Assembly: GCF_902729405.1 (NCBI RefSeq)
Contig: NZ_LR746496.1
Coordinates: 744,001-808,000, forward strand
Length of the DNA stretch: 64,000 nt
Origin: Acididesulfobacillus acetoxydans
GTDB lineage: Bacteria > Bacillota > Desulfitobacteriia > Desulfitobacteriales > Desulfitobacteriaceae
Reading direction: 5' to 3'
Part shown: positions 25,497-34,395 of the stretch, one piece after another
Position numbering within the stretch: the stretch's first letter is position 1
Layout: each line of letters starts with the position of its first letter
Notes under the pieces: model-generated
The model's database searches: none
Told to the model about the DNA's origin: nothing
What the model saw: only the letters and a program-made list of their open reading frames with translations
Translations under genes and position numbers: made by a program

Positions 25497-26756
25497 ATGA
25501 CAAACACGCAAACGGCTTTGGGTTCTTTGACGAAAGTCGTCAATCTCTTGAGTTTTGTGCCCTTAAACTTGCCGGAAAACCTTGAGTTTATTTTGGCGGA
25601 GGTTGACCGCCTTTTCCAGCCCGAACAATTGGCGGTAAGCTTAGTCCGGTCACAAACCCGGGCGGTTTTTTCTTACCGCAGCCACAAGATTGTCCATTCG
25701 GGGGCGGAAGCGGGGCTGTGTCATTGCGGGAACTGCTCGCACGATTGTCCGGTTTTAAAGGACGCTCTGCCGGTTCTAAAGTTGACGCAAGACGAGACAG
25801 AGGGCTGTGCGCTTACGAAGGCGGAAAGAAGCCCTGCCCATGCCTGTTTACCCATTGTCGGCGGTAAGGAGGTATTGGGGATCTTGAGTTTAACGATGCC
25901 GGAGAGCGGAAATATTAAGATTGACGACTTGGAGATTCTCCTTGTTTTGACGAACCTTGTGGGGATCACGGTACAAAGAGACCAATTGTTGCAAAGTGTT
26001 GAGGAAGAAAAACGGGCTTTGCTGGAGGCTAATCTGCATTTGGGTGAACTGGCCGGCAATCTTCTTCGGGCCGAAAAACTGGCCACCGCGGGCAGGATGG
26101 CGGCGGATATTGCCCATGAGATCAATAATCCCCTGGGTATTATTTCCGCGCGGGCGGAGTGCATCTTGTTGGAGCAGGGGGAGCATCTGCCGGAGGAGAT
26201 CCGGGAAGATTTACGGGTGATTATCAAGCAGGCAAGACGGGTGGGTCAGATTTCCCGTACCGTTCTGAATATGGCTCGCACGCCTGCCGCGGCGGAGAAG
26301 GAGAAGTTTGATGTGCATGCCGCCATAGCGGAAGTCCTGTCCCTCGTGAAGACAACCCTGAGTAAAAGAGGTATCGCTCTGCACTATGAGGGACCGGCCG
26401 CCGGCCCCTTGTGGACAGCAGGAAACACTAACCACTTGCAGCAGGTTTTCCTGAACTTAGTCTGGAATGCTTTGGACGCCATGCTGGGGGAGGGTGAACT
26501 CTTGATAAGACTGGGGCGGAATGCCGGCAAGATCATACTTCAGGTTCAGGACAGCGGCCCCGGGATTCCGCCGGCTTCCCGAGCCCTGATTTTCGAGCCT
26601 TTTTTTACCACGAAAGATGCCGGACGGGGTACAGGCCTGGGCTTGGCTATCAGCCGCAAGCTGACGGAGGAGATGGGGGGAAGCTTGACCCTTGAGAATT
26701 CATCGAGGGGCGCCTGTTTTCAGATTGAGCTTGCCGAAATCGGACAGGGTGGGTAA
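25497..26756 (+). CDS. Histidine kinase with Cys-rich GAF-like sensor domain
   Basis: 419 residues, start ATG 25497. The N-terminal 165 residues look like a GAF domain and carry a Cys cluster: C75, C77, C80, C84, then C104 and C117 (LCHCGNCSHDC, EGCAL, HACLP). After a coiled linker comes the HisKA box with phospho-acceptor H207 (IAHEINNPLG), then N (NALDAM) and G boxes (GPGIPP, GRGTGLGLA). There are no membrane segments, so it is a cytoplasmic sensor. The Cys set could hold an Fe-S cluster, zinc or a redox disulfide. It lies 3 nt before the NtrC-type gene, its obvious partner. Confidence 0.9.
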   Translation: MTNTQTALGSLTKVVNLLSFVPLNLPENLEFILAEVDRLFQPEQLAVSLVRSQTRAVFSYRSHKIVHSGAEAGLCHCGNCSHDCPVLKDALPVLKLTQDETEGCALTKAERSPAHACLPIVGGKEVLGILSLTMPESGNIKIDDLEILLVLTNLVGITVQRDQLLQSVEEEKRALLEANLHLGELAGNLLRAEKLATAGRMAADIAHEINNPLGIISARAECILLEQGEHLPEEIREDLRVIIKQARRVGQISRTVLNMARTPAAAEKEKFDVHAAIAEVLSLVKTTLSKRGIALHYEGPAAGPLWTAGNTNHLQQVFLNLVWNALDAMLGEGELLIRLGRNAGKIILQVQDSGPGIPPASRALIFEPFFTTKDAGRGTGLGLAISRKLTEEMGGSLTLENSSRGACFQIELAEIGQGG

Positions 26757-26759
26757 AGC

Positions 26760-28229
26760 ATGCCGAAAGTTCTAATCATTGACGACGAATTGGAAATGGC
26801 CCAGACCTGTGCCCGTTTGCTGCGTCCCCTGCACCTGGAGTGCTTAATTGAGACGAATGGGCCGGATGCGCGGGAGCGGGTGAAAAGAGAATCATTTGAT
26901 ATCATCTTGACGGATCTGAAGATGCCCGGGTGTTCGGGGATGGAGATCGTGAGAGCGGCCACGGCCGGAACGAAGAGAGCCCTCGTGATCGTGGTTACCG
27001 GCTTTGGCAGTATCGATGTCGCTGTTGAAGCGATCAAAAGCGGGGCCTTTGATTTCCTGACCAAACCGTTTTCCGCCGAACAGCTGCGGGTCTGTGTGGA
27101 AAAGGCCCTGCGCGAGATTAAACTGACGAATGAAAATGAGGATTTAAAAGCCCAATTGCGGGCGGCTTACCCAATAGATGGTCTTACGGGCCGAAGCCCG
27201 AGCATTCAAGCGGCTTTTGCTCTCATCCGCAAGGTGGCGGCCACGGACGTCAGTGTTTTGATTCTGGGAGAAAGCGGCACCGGGAAGGAACTTTTCGCCC
27301 GCTCTATCCACACGAACAGCCGCCGGATCGCCAAGCCATTTGTACCGATCGATTGTGCTTCTTTGCCGGAGAACCTACTGGAAAGCGAATTGTTCGGCTA
27401 TGAAAAAGGGGCCTTTACCGGGGCCAATCAGACCAGGAGCGGGCTGATTGAATTAGCCCATGGCGGCACTTTGTTTCTCGATGAGTTAGGAGAACTAGGG
27501 CTTGGTTTGCAGTCTAAGCTGCTGAGGGTTCTTCAGGAGCGCACCCTTCGGCATTTGGGCGGGAAAGAATGGTTAGATGTTGACATACGCGTCATTGCCG
27601 CGACCAACCTTGACCTTGAGCAAGCGATAAAGGAGAAAAAGTTTAGGGAGGACCTCTATTACCGGCTCAATGTCGTCAGGTTACAGTTGCCCCCTTTAAG
27701 GGAGAGGATCGAAGACATCCCTATGTTAGCCAGGGAGTTTTTGCGTGAGGCTAATGTGCGCTTAGGCAAGGACGTAGGGGGAATAGCGGAGGAGGCCCTG
27801 AGTCTTCTTGTTTCCTACCCTTGGCCGGGGAATATCCGGCAACTAAAAAATGCCATCGAGCGGGCCGTGGTTCTCTGTGAGACCACCGAGCTTGAGGCCG
27901 GGGATTTTGCGCCCGATATTCAGCCTCGGGATGCGGCCCGCGGCAGTGGGGTATACAACTTTGGCCGCGAAGATCCGGAAAGGGATGGGCGACAAGAAGC
28001 GGTAAGCGGCTTTGGGGCTTTGAACCCGGTGACGGTGTCCCCTGCCGATTTGCCCTCTCTGGAAGGATCCTATCGTGAAGCAAAAGAACGCTGGCTCAAC
28101 TGTTTTCAGGAGAAATACTTAAAACAATTGCTTGAGCAGTCCCAAGGTAATATTTCCCGGGCGGCTCAATTGGCCCGGATTGATCGCAGAACCATTCACC
28201 GTTGGCTCACGGGGGGCCCGCCCAAGTGA
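26760..28229 (+). CDS. NtrC-type sigma-54-dependent response regulator
   Basis: 489 residues. Receiver domain 1-118 with acidic pocket IIDDE and phospho-acceptor D52 (ILTDLKMPG). AAA+ sigma-54 activator domain about 140-380, with Walker A LGESGTGKELFAR, the sigma-54 contact loop GAFTGA (YEKGAFTGANQ) and Walker B LFLDELGEL. C-terminal Fis-type helix-turn-helix (SQGNISRAAQLARIDRRTIHRWL). It should be phosphorylated by the preceding kinase and then open sigma-54 promoters. The only sigma-54 promoter I found is 225 bp downstream, ahead of nosZ, so the nos operon is its most likely target. Confidence 0.94.
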   Translation: MPKVLIIDDELEMAQTCARLLRPLHLECLIETNGPDARERVKRESFDIILTDLKMPGCSGMEIVRAATAGTKRALVIVVTGFGSIDVAVEAIKSGAFDFLTKPFSAEQLRVCVEKALREIKLTNENEDLKAQLRAAYPIDGLTGRSPSIQAAFALIRKVAATDVSVLILGESGTGKELFARSIHTNSRRIAKPFVPIDCASLPENLLESELFGYEKGAFTGANQTRSGLIELAHGGTLFLDELGELGLGLQSKLLRVLQERTLRHLGGKEWLDVDIRVIAATNLDLEQAIKEKKFREDLYYRLNVVRLQLPPLRERIEDIPMLAREFLREANVRLGKDVGGIAEEALSLLVSYPWPGNIRQLKNAIERAVVLCETTELEAGDFAPDIQPRDAARGSGVYNFGREDPERDGRQEAVSGFGALNPVTVSPADLPSLEGSYREAKERWLNCFQEKYLKQLLEQSQGNISRAAQLARIDRRTIHRWLTGGPPK

Positions 28230-28340
28230 GATCTCCATGTCCCACCTTGCTGAGACAGATGGATCGCATGTGGGACCTGGAGATCCCAGTCGTACAGAAA
28301 TTATGAAGAAAGGATGTTGGAAATTCGACCTTTTTGTTAG

Positions 28341-28466
28341 TAAAGTGTGAACTTCGTTAAAAATATAAAGTCCGCAAGTGCAAAGGTTTTTGGAGCCGAA
28401 TTTTTGTTCGGTTGCCGAGTACTTTGCACTTTTTTGCTTTGCGGATAAAAAGTTTGGCACACTTTA
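28341..28466. promoter_or_regulatory. Nested inverted repeats upstream of the nosZ promoter (enhancer or terminator)
   Basis: Four levels of symmetry share one centre: TAAAGTGTG (28341-28349) with CACACTTTA (28458-28466); TCCGCAA (28371-28377) with TTGCGGA (28439-28445); AAGTGCAAAG (28376-28385) with CTTTGCACTT (28422-28431); and an inner CCGAA/TTCGG. The third hairpin plus the following T-run could terminate the regulator transcript. The outer right arm overlaps the -24 element of the sigma-54 promoter. The position also suits upstream activator sites for the NtrC-type protein. Confidence 0.65.
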
Positions 28467-28469
28467 TGC
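28455..28469 (+). promoter_or_regulatory. Sigma-54 (-24/-12) promoter of the nos operon
   Basis: TGGCAC-ACTTT-ATGC: the invariant GG and GC pairs are present at exactly the right distance, with one mismatch to the consensus TGGCAC-N5-TTGC. Transcription would begin near 28481, leaving a leader of about 175 nt before the nosZ ATG. The gene directly upstream encodes a GAFTGA-type sigma-54 activator. Confidence 0.8.
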
Positions 28470-28655
28470 TACGCAAACTAAGTGACGACATCCACCAAGG
28501 AATGTGGTGGGGTTCACAAGAGAATGTGACGAGATCCTCAAAGGTATCAGCGGTCAATGAGGGAAGGGGTGGTATCCGATAGCTCAGCGCAAGGCGGTCT
28601 CAGGAAACCCAAGACAAAGGTAAGTCTGACAGAACACAAAAGAGGGGTTGGAACA

Positions 28656-30539
28656 ATGTTTGAAAGGCAGTGGAAAAACTACAAAGGGCTGGCCATTATG
28701 CTTATTATAGGCTTGATCGTAGGTGTAGCCGGGGGAAAGCTTACGTTTGACAGTGCTTCTCAGGTCCAAACAAACAGCGTGGTCAGCAGCAATGAGGGAT
28801 GGGTTCCCCCAGGGCAGTTGGACCAGGCTTATATGTTTGCTTCCGGTGGTCAGTCTGGTAACATGGTGGTTTTTGGGATTCCTTCGATGCGCATTTTGAA
28901 GACCATTCCGGTTTTCGATCCTTTTCCTGACACGGGATATGGCTTCACGCCCGCGACGAAAAAAATGCTCGGCAAGTATACTTGGGGAGATGCGCATCAT
29001 CCGGTGATGAGTCAGACCAAAGGGACATATGACGGGCAATTCGTCTGGGTCAACGATAAAGCGAACGACCGGATCGGGCAGGTGGATCTGCGAACCTTCA
29101 CAACGACTCAGATCTTAAATGTTCCCAATCTTATGGGGTTGCATTCCTTATCAACGGATCCGGAGAGCAAGTATTTGTTTACAGCGTCCGAGTTCAGTGC
29201 CCCGGTCGCTAACGGCAAACCCAACTACGCGCCCTTAAACACATGGGGACACCAGTATTATGGGGTTGCCGCTTGTGTGAACACCAATCGGGAAGGTCTG
29301 AAGGCTGGGCAACCGGGTAAAATGGGCCTAGATTATGAGATGTTGCTGCCTCCTTACGATTATGATTTGGCTTCGGTGGGCAAAGCTGACTCGGCAGGCT
29401 ATGTTTTCTACACTTCCTATAACAGTGAGGAAGCCACCACTGATCTGGAAAAGAACTCGACAAAGTTCGACCGGGACCTGACTTTGTTCATGGATTATAA
29501 GGCCGCCCAAAAACTTATCGACGCGGGGAAATACGACGCGATCATCAACGGGGTAAAAGTTATCGATCCCCGCAAGCACCCGGGAATCGCCTGGTTGCTG
29601 CCGATTCCTAAGAATCCGCACGGTGTAGATGTCAGCCCCGACGGCAAATGGATTTGCTATTCCTCTAAGCTTGACCCCGTGGTGACCGTAATCAGCATGG
29701 ACAAACTGAAGCAAGCGATTGCCCATAAGGACTATGAAAAAACGACGTGGGGATTACCGGTGATCAAATGGCAGGATGTCCAGGAGGCCCAGATACCCGT
29801 CGGCGTCGGTCCGCTGCATACGCAATTTGACAATCAAGGGTATGCCTATACCAGCCTCTTCGTGGAGAGCGCGGTGACCAAATGGCAACTGGGTACCTGG
29901 AAAGTGATCGACAAACAACCGGTCAATTATAATGTGGGGCACGTGGCCGTGGCCGGCGGAGACAGCGAGCATCCCTTTGGCCATTGGCTGGTCGCTCTGG
30001 ACAAAATGTCTCTGAACCGCTTTCTCCCGGTAGGCCCCGGTTATCCGGTGACAGAGCAGCTATTTGATATCAGCAAAGGGCCGAAAATGCAGTTAGTCAA
30101 CGAGGCCCCGAGCGACCGGGAACCGCACTATGCAACCATTATTCCGGCCAACTTGATTCATCCGCTGAATGTTTATCCCAAAGACACAGCGCGGCCAAAT
30201 TCTACCTGGAACGAGGCCCAGGCCAAAGTGGTCCGCAACGGTAAAGAGGTCAAAGTCTATATGACCGCTGTGCGCAGCCATTTTGTCCCCGACAACATTG
30301 AGGTCAATCAGGGGGATCACGTGGACCTCTATTTAACCAATATTGAGCAGCAGCCTAACATCACGCACGGCCTGGCGATTTCTAAGTACAATATCAACCT
30401 GGCGGCCGACCCGGGGGAAACGGTCCGTGCCTCATTTACGGCCGATAAGGCCGGGACCTTTCCCTTCTATTGCACGGATTTCTGCTCCGCGCTGCATGAG
30501 GAAATGATGGGCTATCTTCTGGTTAAACCACATTCTTAA
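28656..30539 (+). CDS. nosZ: Nitrous oxide reductase, Sec-type (clade II) NosZ
   Basis: 627 residues, start ATG 28656 (GAGGGG site). A single N-terminal hydrophobic helix (LAIMLIIGLIVGVAGG) without a twin-arginine motif marks the Sec-exported clade II form, and the protein may stay membrane-anchored outside the cell membrane. The beta-propeller shows the CuZ His set (DAHHPVMSQ, LMGLHSLS, NPHGVDVSPDGK, GPLHTQFDN, NVGHVAVAG, EHPFGHW). The C-terminal cupredoxin has the CuA ligands ITHGLAIS and YCTDFCSALHEEMMGYL. It reduces N2O to N2 with electrons from cytochrome c. First gene of the nos operon. Confidence 0.97.
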   Translation: MFERQWKNYKGLAIMLIIGLIVGVAGGKLTFDSASQVQTNSVVSSNEGWVPPGQLDQAYMFASGGQSGNMVVFGIPSMRILKTIPVFDPFPDTGYGFTPATKKMLGKYTWGDAHHPVMSQTKGTYDGQFVWVNDKANDRIGQVDLRTFTTTQILNVPNLMGLHSLSTDPESKYLFTASEFSAPVANGKPNYAPLNTWGHQYYGVAACVNTNREGLKAGQPGKMGLDYEMLLPPYDYDLASVGKADSAGYVFYTSYNSEEATTDLEKNSTKFDRDLTLFMDYKAAQKLIDAGKYDAIINGVKVIDPRKHPGIAWLLPIPKNPHGVDVSPDGKWICYSSKLDPVVTVISMDKLKQAIAHKDYEKTTWGLPVIKWQDVQEAQIPVGVGPLHTQFDNQGYAYTSLFVESAVTKWQLGTWKVIDKQPVNYNVGHVAVAGGDSEHPFGHWLVALDKMSLNRFLPVGPGYPVTEQLFDISKGPKMQLVNEAPSDREPHYATIIPANLIHPLNVYPKDTARPNSTWNEAQAKVVRNGKEVKVYMTAVRSHFVPDNIEVNQGDHVDLYLTNIEQQPNITHGLAISKYNINLAADPGETVRASFTADKAGTFPFYCTDFCSALHEEMMGYLLVKPHS

Positions 30540-30682
30540 GCCGAGCGGATGCTTAAGCAAACAGGCGGAGGTTGAGTGCAAGCGAAAGTTTAATCGGTAC
30601 TGTAGCCAAAGCAAAAAATCTGTCGGCATCGTGACGCGCTGCCTTGCTCCGCCGGGAAGCTTCAACCCGCAGGGCGCCAAAA

Positions 30683-30709
30683 GGCCGGGGCCGGTTCCCG
30701 GCCCCGGCC
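30683..30709 (+). repeat. Very stable GC hairpin just before the nosB-like ribosome site
   Basis: GGCCGGGGCCGG and CCGGCCCCGGCC with the loop TTC, 12 bp without mismatch, ending 18 nt before the nosB-like ATG. There is no T-run. It could mark a processing or stability site between nosZ and the following genes, or a partial terminator that lowers expression of the downstream genes relative to nosZ. The 190-nt gap around it has no gene. Confidence 0.75.
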
Positions 30710-30727
30710 GGAAGGGAAGGATAAGGA

Positions 30728-31375
30728 ATGAATACGTTTTGGCAGCCGAAGAGGCTGTTAGCGCTGGGGGCTGCCTTAGCCTTTGCGCTTTCCATGACTT
30801 TGAAACTGTGGGGAATGACCCTGACCTCCACGTTCTACTACAACGGACTCCATTTGAACATTTTTGCCACCAAGGTTACGGGGGATCTGCACGAGCTGAA
30901 TATCCTCAACCACTATATCGGCATGATGAACATTGACAATTCCCTGCCGGAATTTCACTGGATACCTATCGTATTCGCCGCGGTAATCATGATCAGTCTC
31001 ATCCCGGCCATTTGGCCCAAACGGGGGATCCTGATCGGCGCAACAATCCTGAATTTGCTTGGGCTGGGCATTATGGGCGGAGATTTTTATTACCGGCTTT
31101 ACGAATACGGGCATGACTTTGCCCCGGATGCCGCGATTCAGGTGCCTGGCTTCACTCCTAAAATCATGGGAAATTATATGCTGGCCAATTTTCATGTTCA
31201 GACCGGGTTCGGTTTTGGCGGTCTGACCATCGTCATCGGGGTAGTTTTGCTCTGCGCGGCGATTTTCTCCAAGGACGGCAATCCGGTGAAAAAGGATAGC
31301 GGTAACAGCATCGTTAAAAAAGACCACGATAGGGTTGCAAACGTTGAGAAGCATGAGGACGCTAAACCGGTTTGA
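30728..31375 (+). CDS. NosB-like integral membrane protein of the nos cluster
   Basis: 215 residues, start ATG 30728 (GGAAGGGAAGGATAAGGA). About four to five membrane helices, an extracytoplasmic HYIGMMNIDN segment, and a basic, Lys-rich C-terminal tail. Clade II nos clusters usually encode a membrane protein directly after nosZ (NosB), and this one fits by place, size and topology. Its function is not known, though assembly or electron transfer to NosZ is assumed. The name rests mainly on synteny. Confidence 0.7.
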   Translation: MNTFWQPKRLLALGAALAFALSMTLKLWGMTLTSTFYYNGLHLNIFATKVTGDLHELNILNHYIGMMNIDNSLPEFHWIPIVFAAVIMISLIPAIWPKRGILIGATILNLLGLGIMGGDFYYRLYEYGHDFAPDAAIQVPGFTPKIMGNYMLANFHVQTGFGFGGLTIVIGVVLLCAAIFSKDGNPVKKDSGNSIVKKDHDRVANVEKHEDAKPV

Positions 31376-31408
31376 GGCCCGGCCTCAGCGGAGAAGGGAG
31401 GCTTTGAG

Positions 31409-32842
31409 ATGAGCAGGCTGAGGCAGCTTGTCATCTGCGAAACATTGGCGCTGGTTTTGCTGGTAGGTTTGTTCCAGCCTGCGCCGGCCCAGGCGGCCGG
31501 AATGCCCCGCCTGACGGTTGGCCCCGGCGAAAGCTTTAAAACCATCAACAGTGCGATCAAAGCGGCGCAGCCCGGTCAAACGATTGACATCAAAGGCGGA
31601 ACCTATCCGGAGCATGTTGTCATTGACAAGCCCGTTGCTCTGGTGGGGCAAGGAGACGTGAGAGTGGATGGCGGAAACCGGGGCAATGTGATCTTGGTGG
31701 CGAAAACGCACGGCGTAAGTATAACAAATGTGACTTTGCTTAACAGTGGCGGACCGGGAATTTTGCCCTACGCGGGCATCAAAATCGATGATTCACGGTG
31801 TGTATCTGTGGATCATGTGGTGATGAGAAATATCGAGCATGGTGTCTATCTGCAACAGAGCAATGATTGTCTGATCCGGGATACGGATATTGCCGGAAAG
31901 GTTCAGTTACTGCCGGAAGATCGCGGCGACGGCATCGGTTTTTGGCGCTCGGCGCATAACCGGGTGGAGAATTGCCACGTATGGGATGTCCGCGACGGCT
32001 GCAAGTTTGAGTTTTCCCCAGATAATCGCATTACCGGCACGACCTTTGATCATCTGCGCTATGGGATTCATTATATGTATTCCGATGACAACGCCTTCGA
32101 CCATAACACCTTTTCCCAGGATGTTGCGGGGGCTACGCCCATGTATTCCAAGCACATCTCTTTTACCAACAATATCTTTTTCGATTTTCCCGGGCAGAGA
32201 GCTTTTGCCATTCTGCTCATGAATGCCGACGACTGTCTGATCAAAGATAATCTGGTTATGGAAAGCAATGTGGGTTTTCAACTCGACCATTCGACAAACA
32301 ACCGGATAGAAGGAAACGCCGTGATCAACTGCGGGGTGGCCTTCCGAGTATTTGGCACCTCCGGTGGTAATCTATTTACCGGCAATTCCGCCCGGGATAA
32401 TGTCATCCAGGTGGGCTCGGACTATGGAGCCCTGCCCAATCGGTGGTCGGCTGAGGGGCGGGGGAATTATTGGAGCGACTATGCCGGTTATGATTTCACC
32501 GGTTCGGATCTGGGTTCCATCCCCTACCACTCAGTGAGTTATCTTGCCCAGGCGGTTTACGATCAGCCCATGTTGGAATTGTTCGCAGGCAGCCCGGGGC
32601 TGCAAGCGGTGGCTCAGGGAATGCAGTTATTTCCGTTATGGAAGCTGCCCGGCATTCAGGATGATCATCCTTTGATGCGTCAGCCCGAACTGAAACGGGA
32701 ATGGCTTTCTTGGCTGAGGGACCCGGAGCCCTTGAAGACGCGTCTTTTCTTTGCACTATTATCGTTCGCCAGTACGCTGATCGGGTTAGGGTTTTTTCTC
32801 GCGGGAAGACGGAGGAGGCCTTTGAATGTTGCAAATCGTTGA
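31409..32842 (+). CDS. nosD: NosD, copper-site maturation beta-helix protein
   Basis: 477 residues, start ATG 31409 (GGGAGG). Sec signal peptide ending near PAQAA, then right-handed beta-helix repeats of the carbohydrate-binding/CASH type (about 60-360: HGVSITNVTLLNSGG, DCLIRDTDIAG, NRVENCHVWD), and a single membrane helix near the C-terminus (LFFALLSFASTLIGLGFFLAG). NosD works with NosF and NosY to deliver sulfur and copper for the CuZ centre of NosZ outside the membrane. Overlaps nosF by 17 nt. Confidence 0.95.
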   Translation: MSRLRQLVICETLALVLLVGLFQPAPAQAAGMPRLTVGPGESFKTINSAIKAAQPGQTIDIKGGTYPEHVVIDKPVALVGQGDVRVDGGNRGNVILVAKTHGVSITNVTLLNSGGPGILPYAGIKIDDSRCVSVDHVVMRNIEHGVYLQQSNDCLIRDTDIAGKVQLLPEDRGDGIGFWRSAHNRVENCHVWDVRDGCKFEFSPDNRITGTTFDHLRYGIHYMYSDDNAFDHNTFSQDVAGATPMYSKHISFTNNIFFDFPGQRAFAILLMNADDCLIKDNLVMESNVGFQLDHSTNNRIEGNAVINCGVAFRVFGTSGGNLFTGNSARDNVIQVGSDYGALPNRWSAEGRGNYWSDYAGYDFTGSDLGSIPYHSVSYLAQAVYDQPMLELFAGSPGLQAVAQGMQLFPLWKLPGIQDDHPLMRQPELKREWLSWLRDPEPLKTRLFFALLSFASTLIGLGFFLAGRRRRPLNVANR

Positions 32843-33455
32843 GGTCCGGAAATCGTACGGTTCGCTGGTGGCGGTTAGGGATGTTTCCCTGGAGATCCCG
32901 TCCGGTGAAGTTTGGGCTTTATGCGGGCCCAATGGGGCCGGAAAGACGACTTTGCTTAAGATGATGGCCGGACTGATTCCGCCGGACGAGGGAAGTCTGA
33001 ATTGGGGAGCGTACGGGCCGAGGGGGGATGTCGGAGTCTTTAAGAAGTCGGTGCACTATGTACCGCAGAAGGTGGCCTTGTATCCCAATTTGACAGTCGG
33101 GGAGACCTTGCGTTTCTTCGCCAAGCTGCGCGACGCGGATAACCTGCAAGGCGTTCTGGAGCGTTTTGCCCTGCTTGATCTGCAAAATCGTCTCTTGCGG
33201 ACCCTGTCCGGGGGGCAAAAGCAGAGAGTGGCAGTGGCTCAAGCTTTCCTGGGCGGCGGGGAATACCTCTTGCTGGATGAACCAACCGTCAATTTGGACC
33301 GGGAGCAGGCCGATGGTCTGAAAGAAGCCTTGCGGGGTTTTGCTGACAAAGGCGGAACCGTAATCATTTCTACGCATATCGCCGATGATTTAGTTTCCGG
33401 ATTTGTTAATCATAGAGTGCTCATGGAGCGGGGAAGTGTAGCGTCTGTGAGCTGA
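32826..33455 (+). CDS. nosF: NosF, ABC transporter ATPase
   Basis: 209 residues, start ATG 32826 within the nosD end, site GGAGGAGG. Walker A CGPNGAGKTTLL near 35, Q-loop (YVPQKVALYP), signature LSGGQKQRVAVAQ, Walker B YLLLDEPTVNLD and the H-loop ISTHIAD. With NosY and NosD it forms the ABC system needed for CuZ assembly. Slightly shorter than many ABC ATPases, as usual for NosF. Confidence 0.94.
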   Translation: MLQIVEVRKSYGSLVAVRDVSLEIPSGEVWALCGPNGAGKTTLLKMMAGLIPPDEGSLNWGAYGPRGDVGVFKKSVHYVPQKVALYPNLTVGETLRFFAKLRDADNLQGVLERFALLDLQNRLLRTLSGGQKQRVAVAQAFLGGGEYLLLDEPTVNLDREQADGLKEALRGFADKGGTVIISTHIADDLVSGFVNHRVLMERGSVASVS

Positions 33456-33471
33456 GGGAGCGGGTGACAAT

Positions 33472-34374
33472 ATGAGGCGGAGGAATCTTTTAATCCTAGT
33501 GGAAAAAGAATTGATCGAAGCGTCCCGCAACCGCTTAATCTTGGGCTTCGGCAGCGTGTTTTTTCTTCTGGCCGCTGCCATGTCTCTATTAGGTTTCTTG
33601 TCTCCGGGCGCCACGGACGTGCAGCTAAGCCGAGTCGGCGTGAGCCTGCTGAATCTCGCCATTTTATTGGTTCCCCTGATCGGTTTAGTCATCGGTTCTC
33701 AGGGGTTCGCGGGTGAGTTCGAGGATGGTACGATGGAGCTCTTGTTGACCCAGCCGGTGGAGCTAAGAGACATTTGCCTTGGACGGGTTCTGGGACAATG
33801 GGTGGCGGTGGCGGCCGCGCTGCTGGCCGGCTTTGGCGCTTCCGGTCTGATCTTGGTTTTAGTTTCGGCCGACCAACAGCTTCTTCCCTTTCTGGTCAAT
33901 CTAGTAATTTCCCTCATCTTGGCTTTTGTTTTTCTGACACTGGGCTCAGTCATATCCCTCAAGGCCAAAAATCGCATGATGGCCCTGTTGGGGGCCTTGG
34001 GGGTTTGGTTTCTGGCCGTCATTCTCTACGATGCCACAGTGACTCAGCTCCTCATGGCCCTGAGCGGTTTTCCGATCATGCTGGTGTTGTATGGCTTTTT
34101 AGCGCTTAACCCGGCCGATCTGCTGCGCGTGCTGGCGATTCGCCTGAGTGGGGTGAACTTGCTCTTCGGTCCCGCTACCGAAGCGATGGCTGCTCTGCCC
34201 GGCTTTAAGGGACCGCTTCTGTCACTCCTGACGATTGTCCTGTGGAGTTTCGGCGGCTATGTGGCTATGCTTCGCGGGCTGCGGCACCGTATTTTTCCCC
34301 CCGCCCGACGACGGGTGAAAGATGCTGGGGGTAAATCTTTTCAAACGATTCCGGATGAGCGGAGTGTGAACTGA
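33472..34374 (+). CDS. nosY: NosY, ABC transporter permease
   Basis: 300 residues, start ATG 33472, 16 nt after nosF. Six membrane helices in the ABC-2 pattern. The conserved region GSQGFAGEFEDGTMELLLTQPVELRDI is the typical NosY/ABC-2 coupling segment, and the basic C-terminus (RRRVKDAGG) faces the cytoplasm. Membrane partner of NosF, delivering an as yet debated sulfur compound to NosD. Confidence 0.93.
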   Translation: MRRRNLLILVEKELIEASRNRLILGFGSVFFLLAAAMSLLGFLSPGATDVQLSRVGVSLLNLAILLVPLIGLVIGSQGFAGEFEDGTMELLLTQPVELRDICLGRVLGQWVAVAAALLAGFGASGLILVLVSADQQLLPFLVNLVISLILAFVFLTLGSVISLKAKNRMMALLGALGVWFLAVILYDATVTQLLMALSGFPIMLVLYGFLALNPADLLRVLAIRLSGVNLLFGPATEAMAALPGFKGPLLSLLTIVLWSFGGYVAMLRGLRHRIFPPARRRVKDAGGKSFQTIPDERSVN

Positions 34375-34395
34375 AGCGGAAGGGAGGTGAATGTC

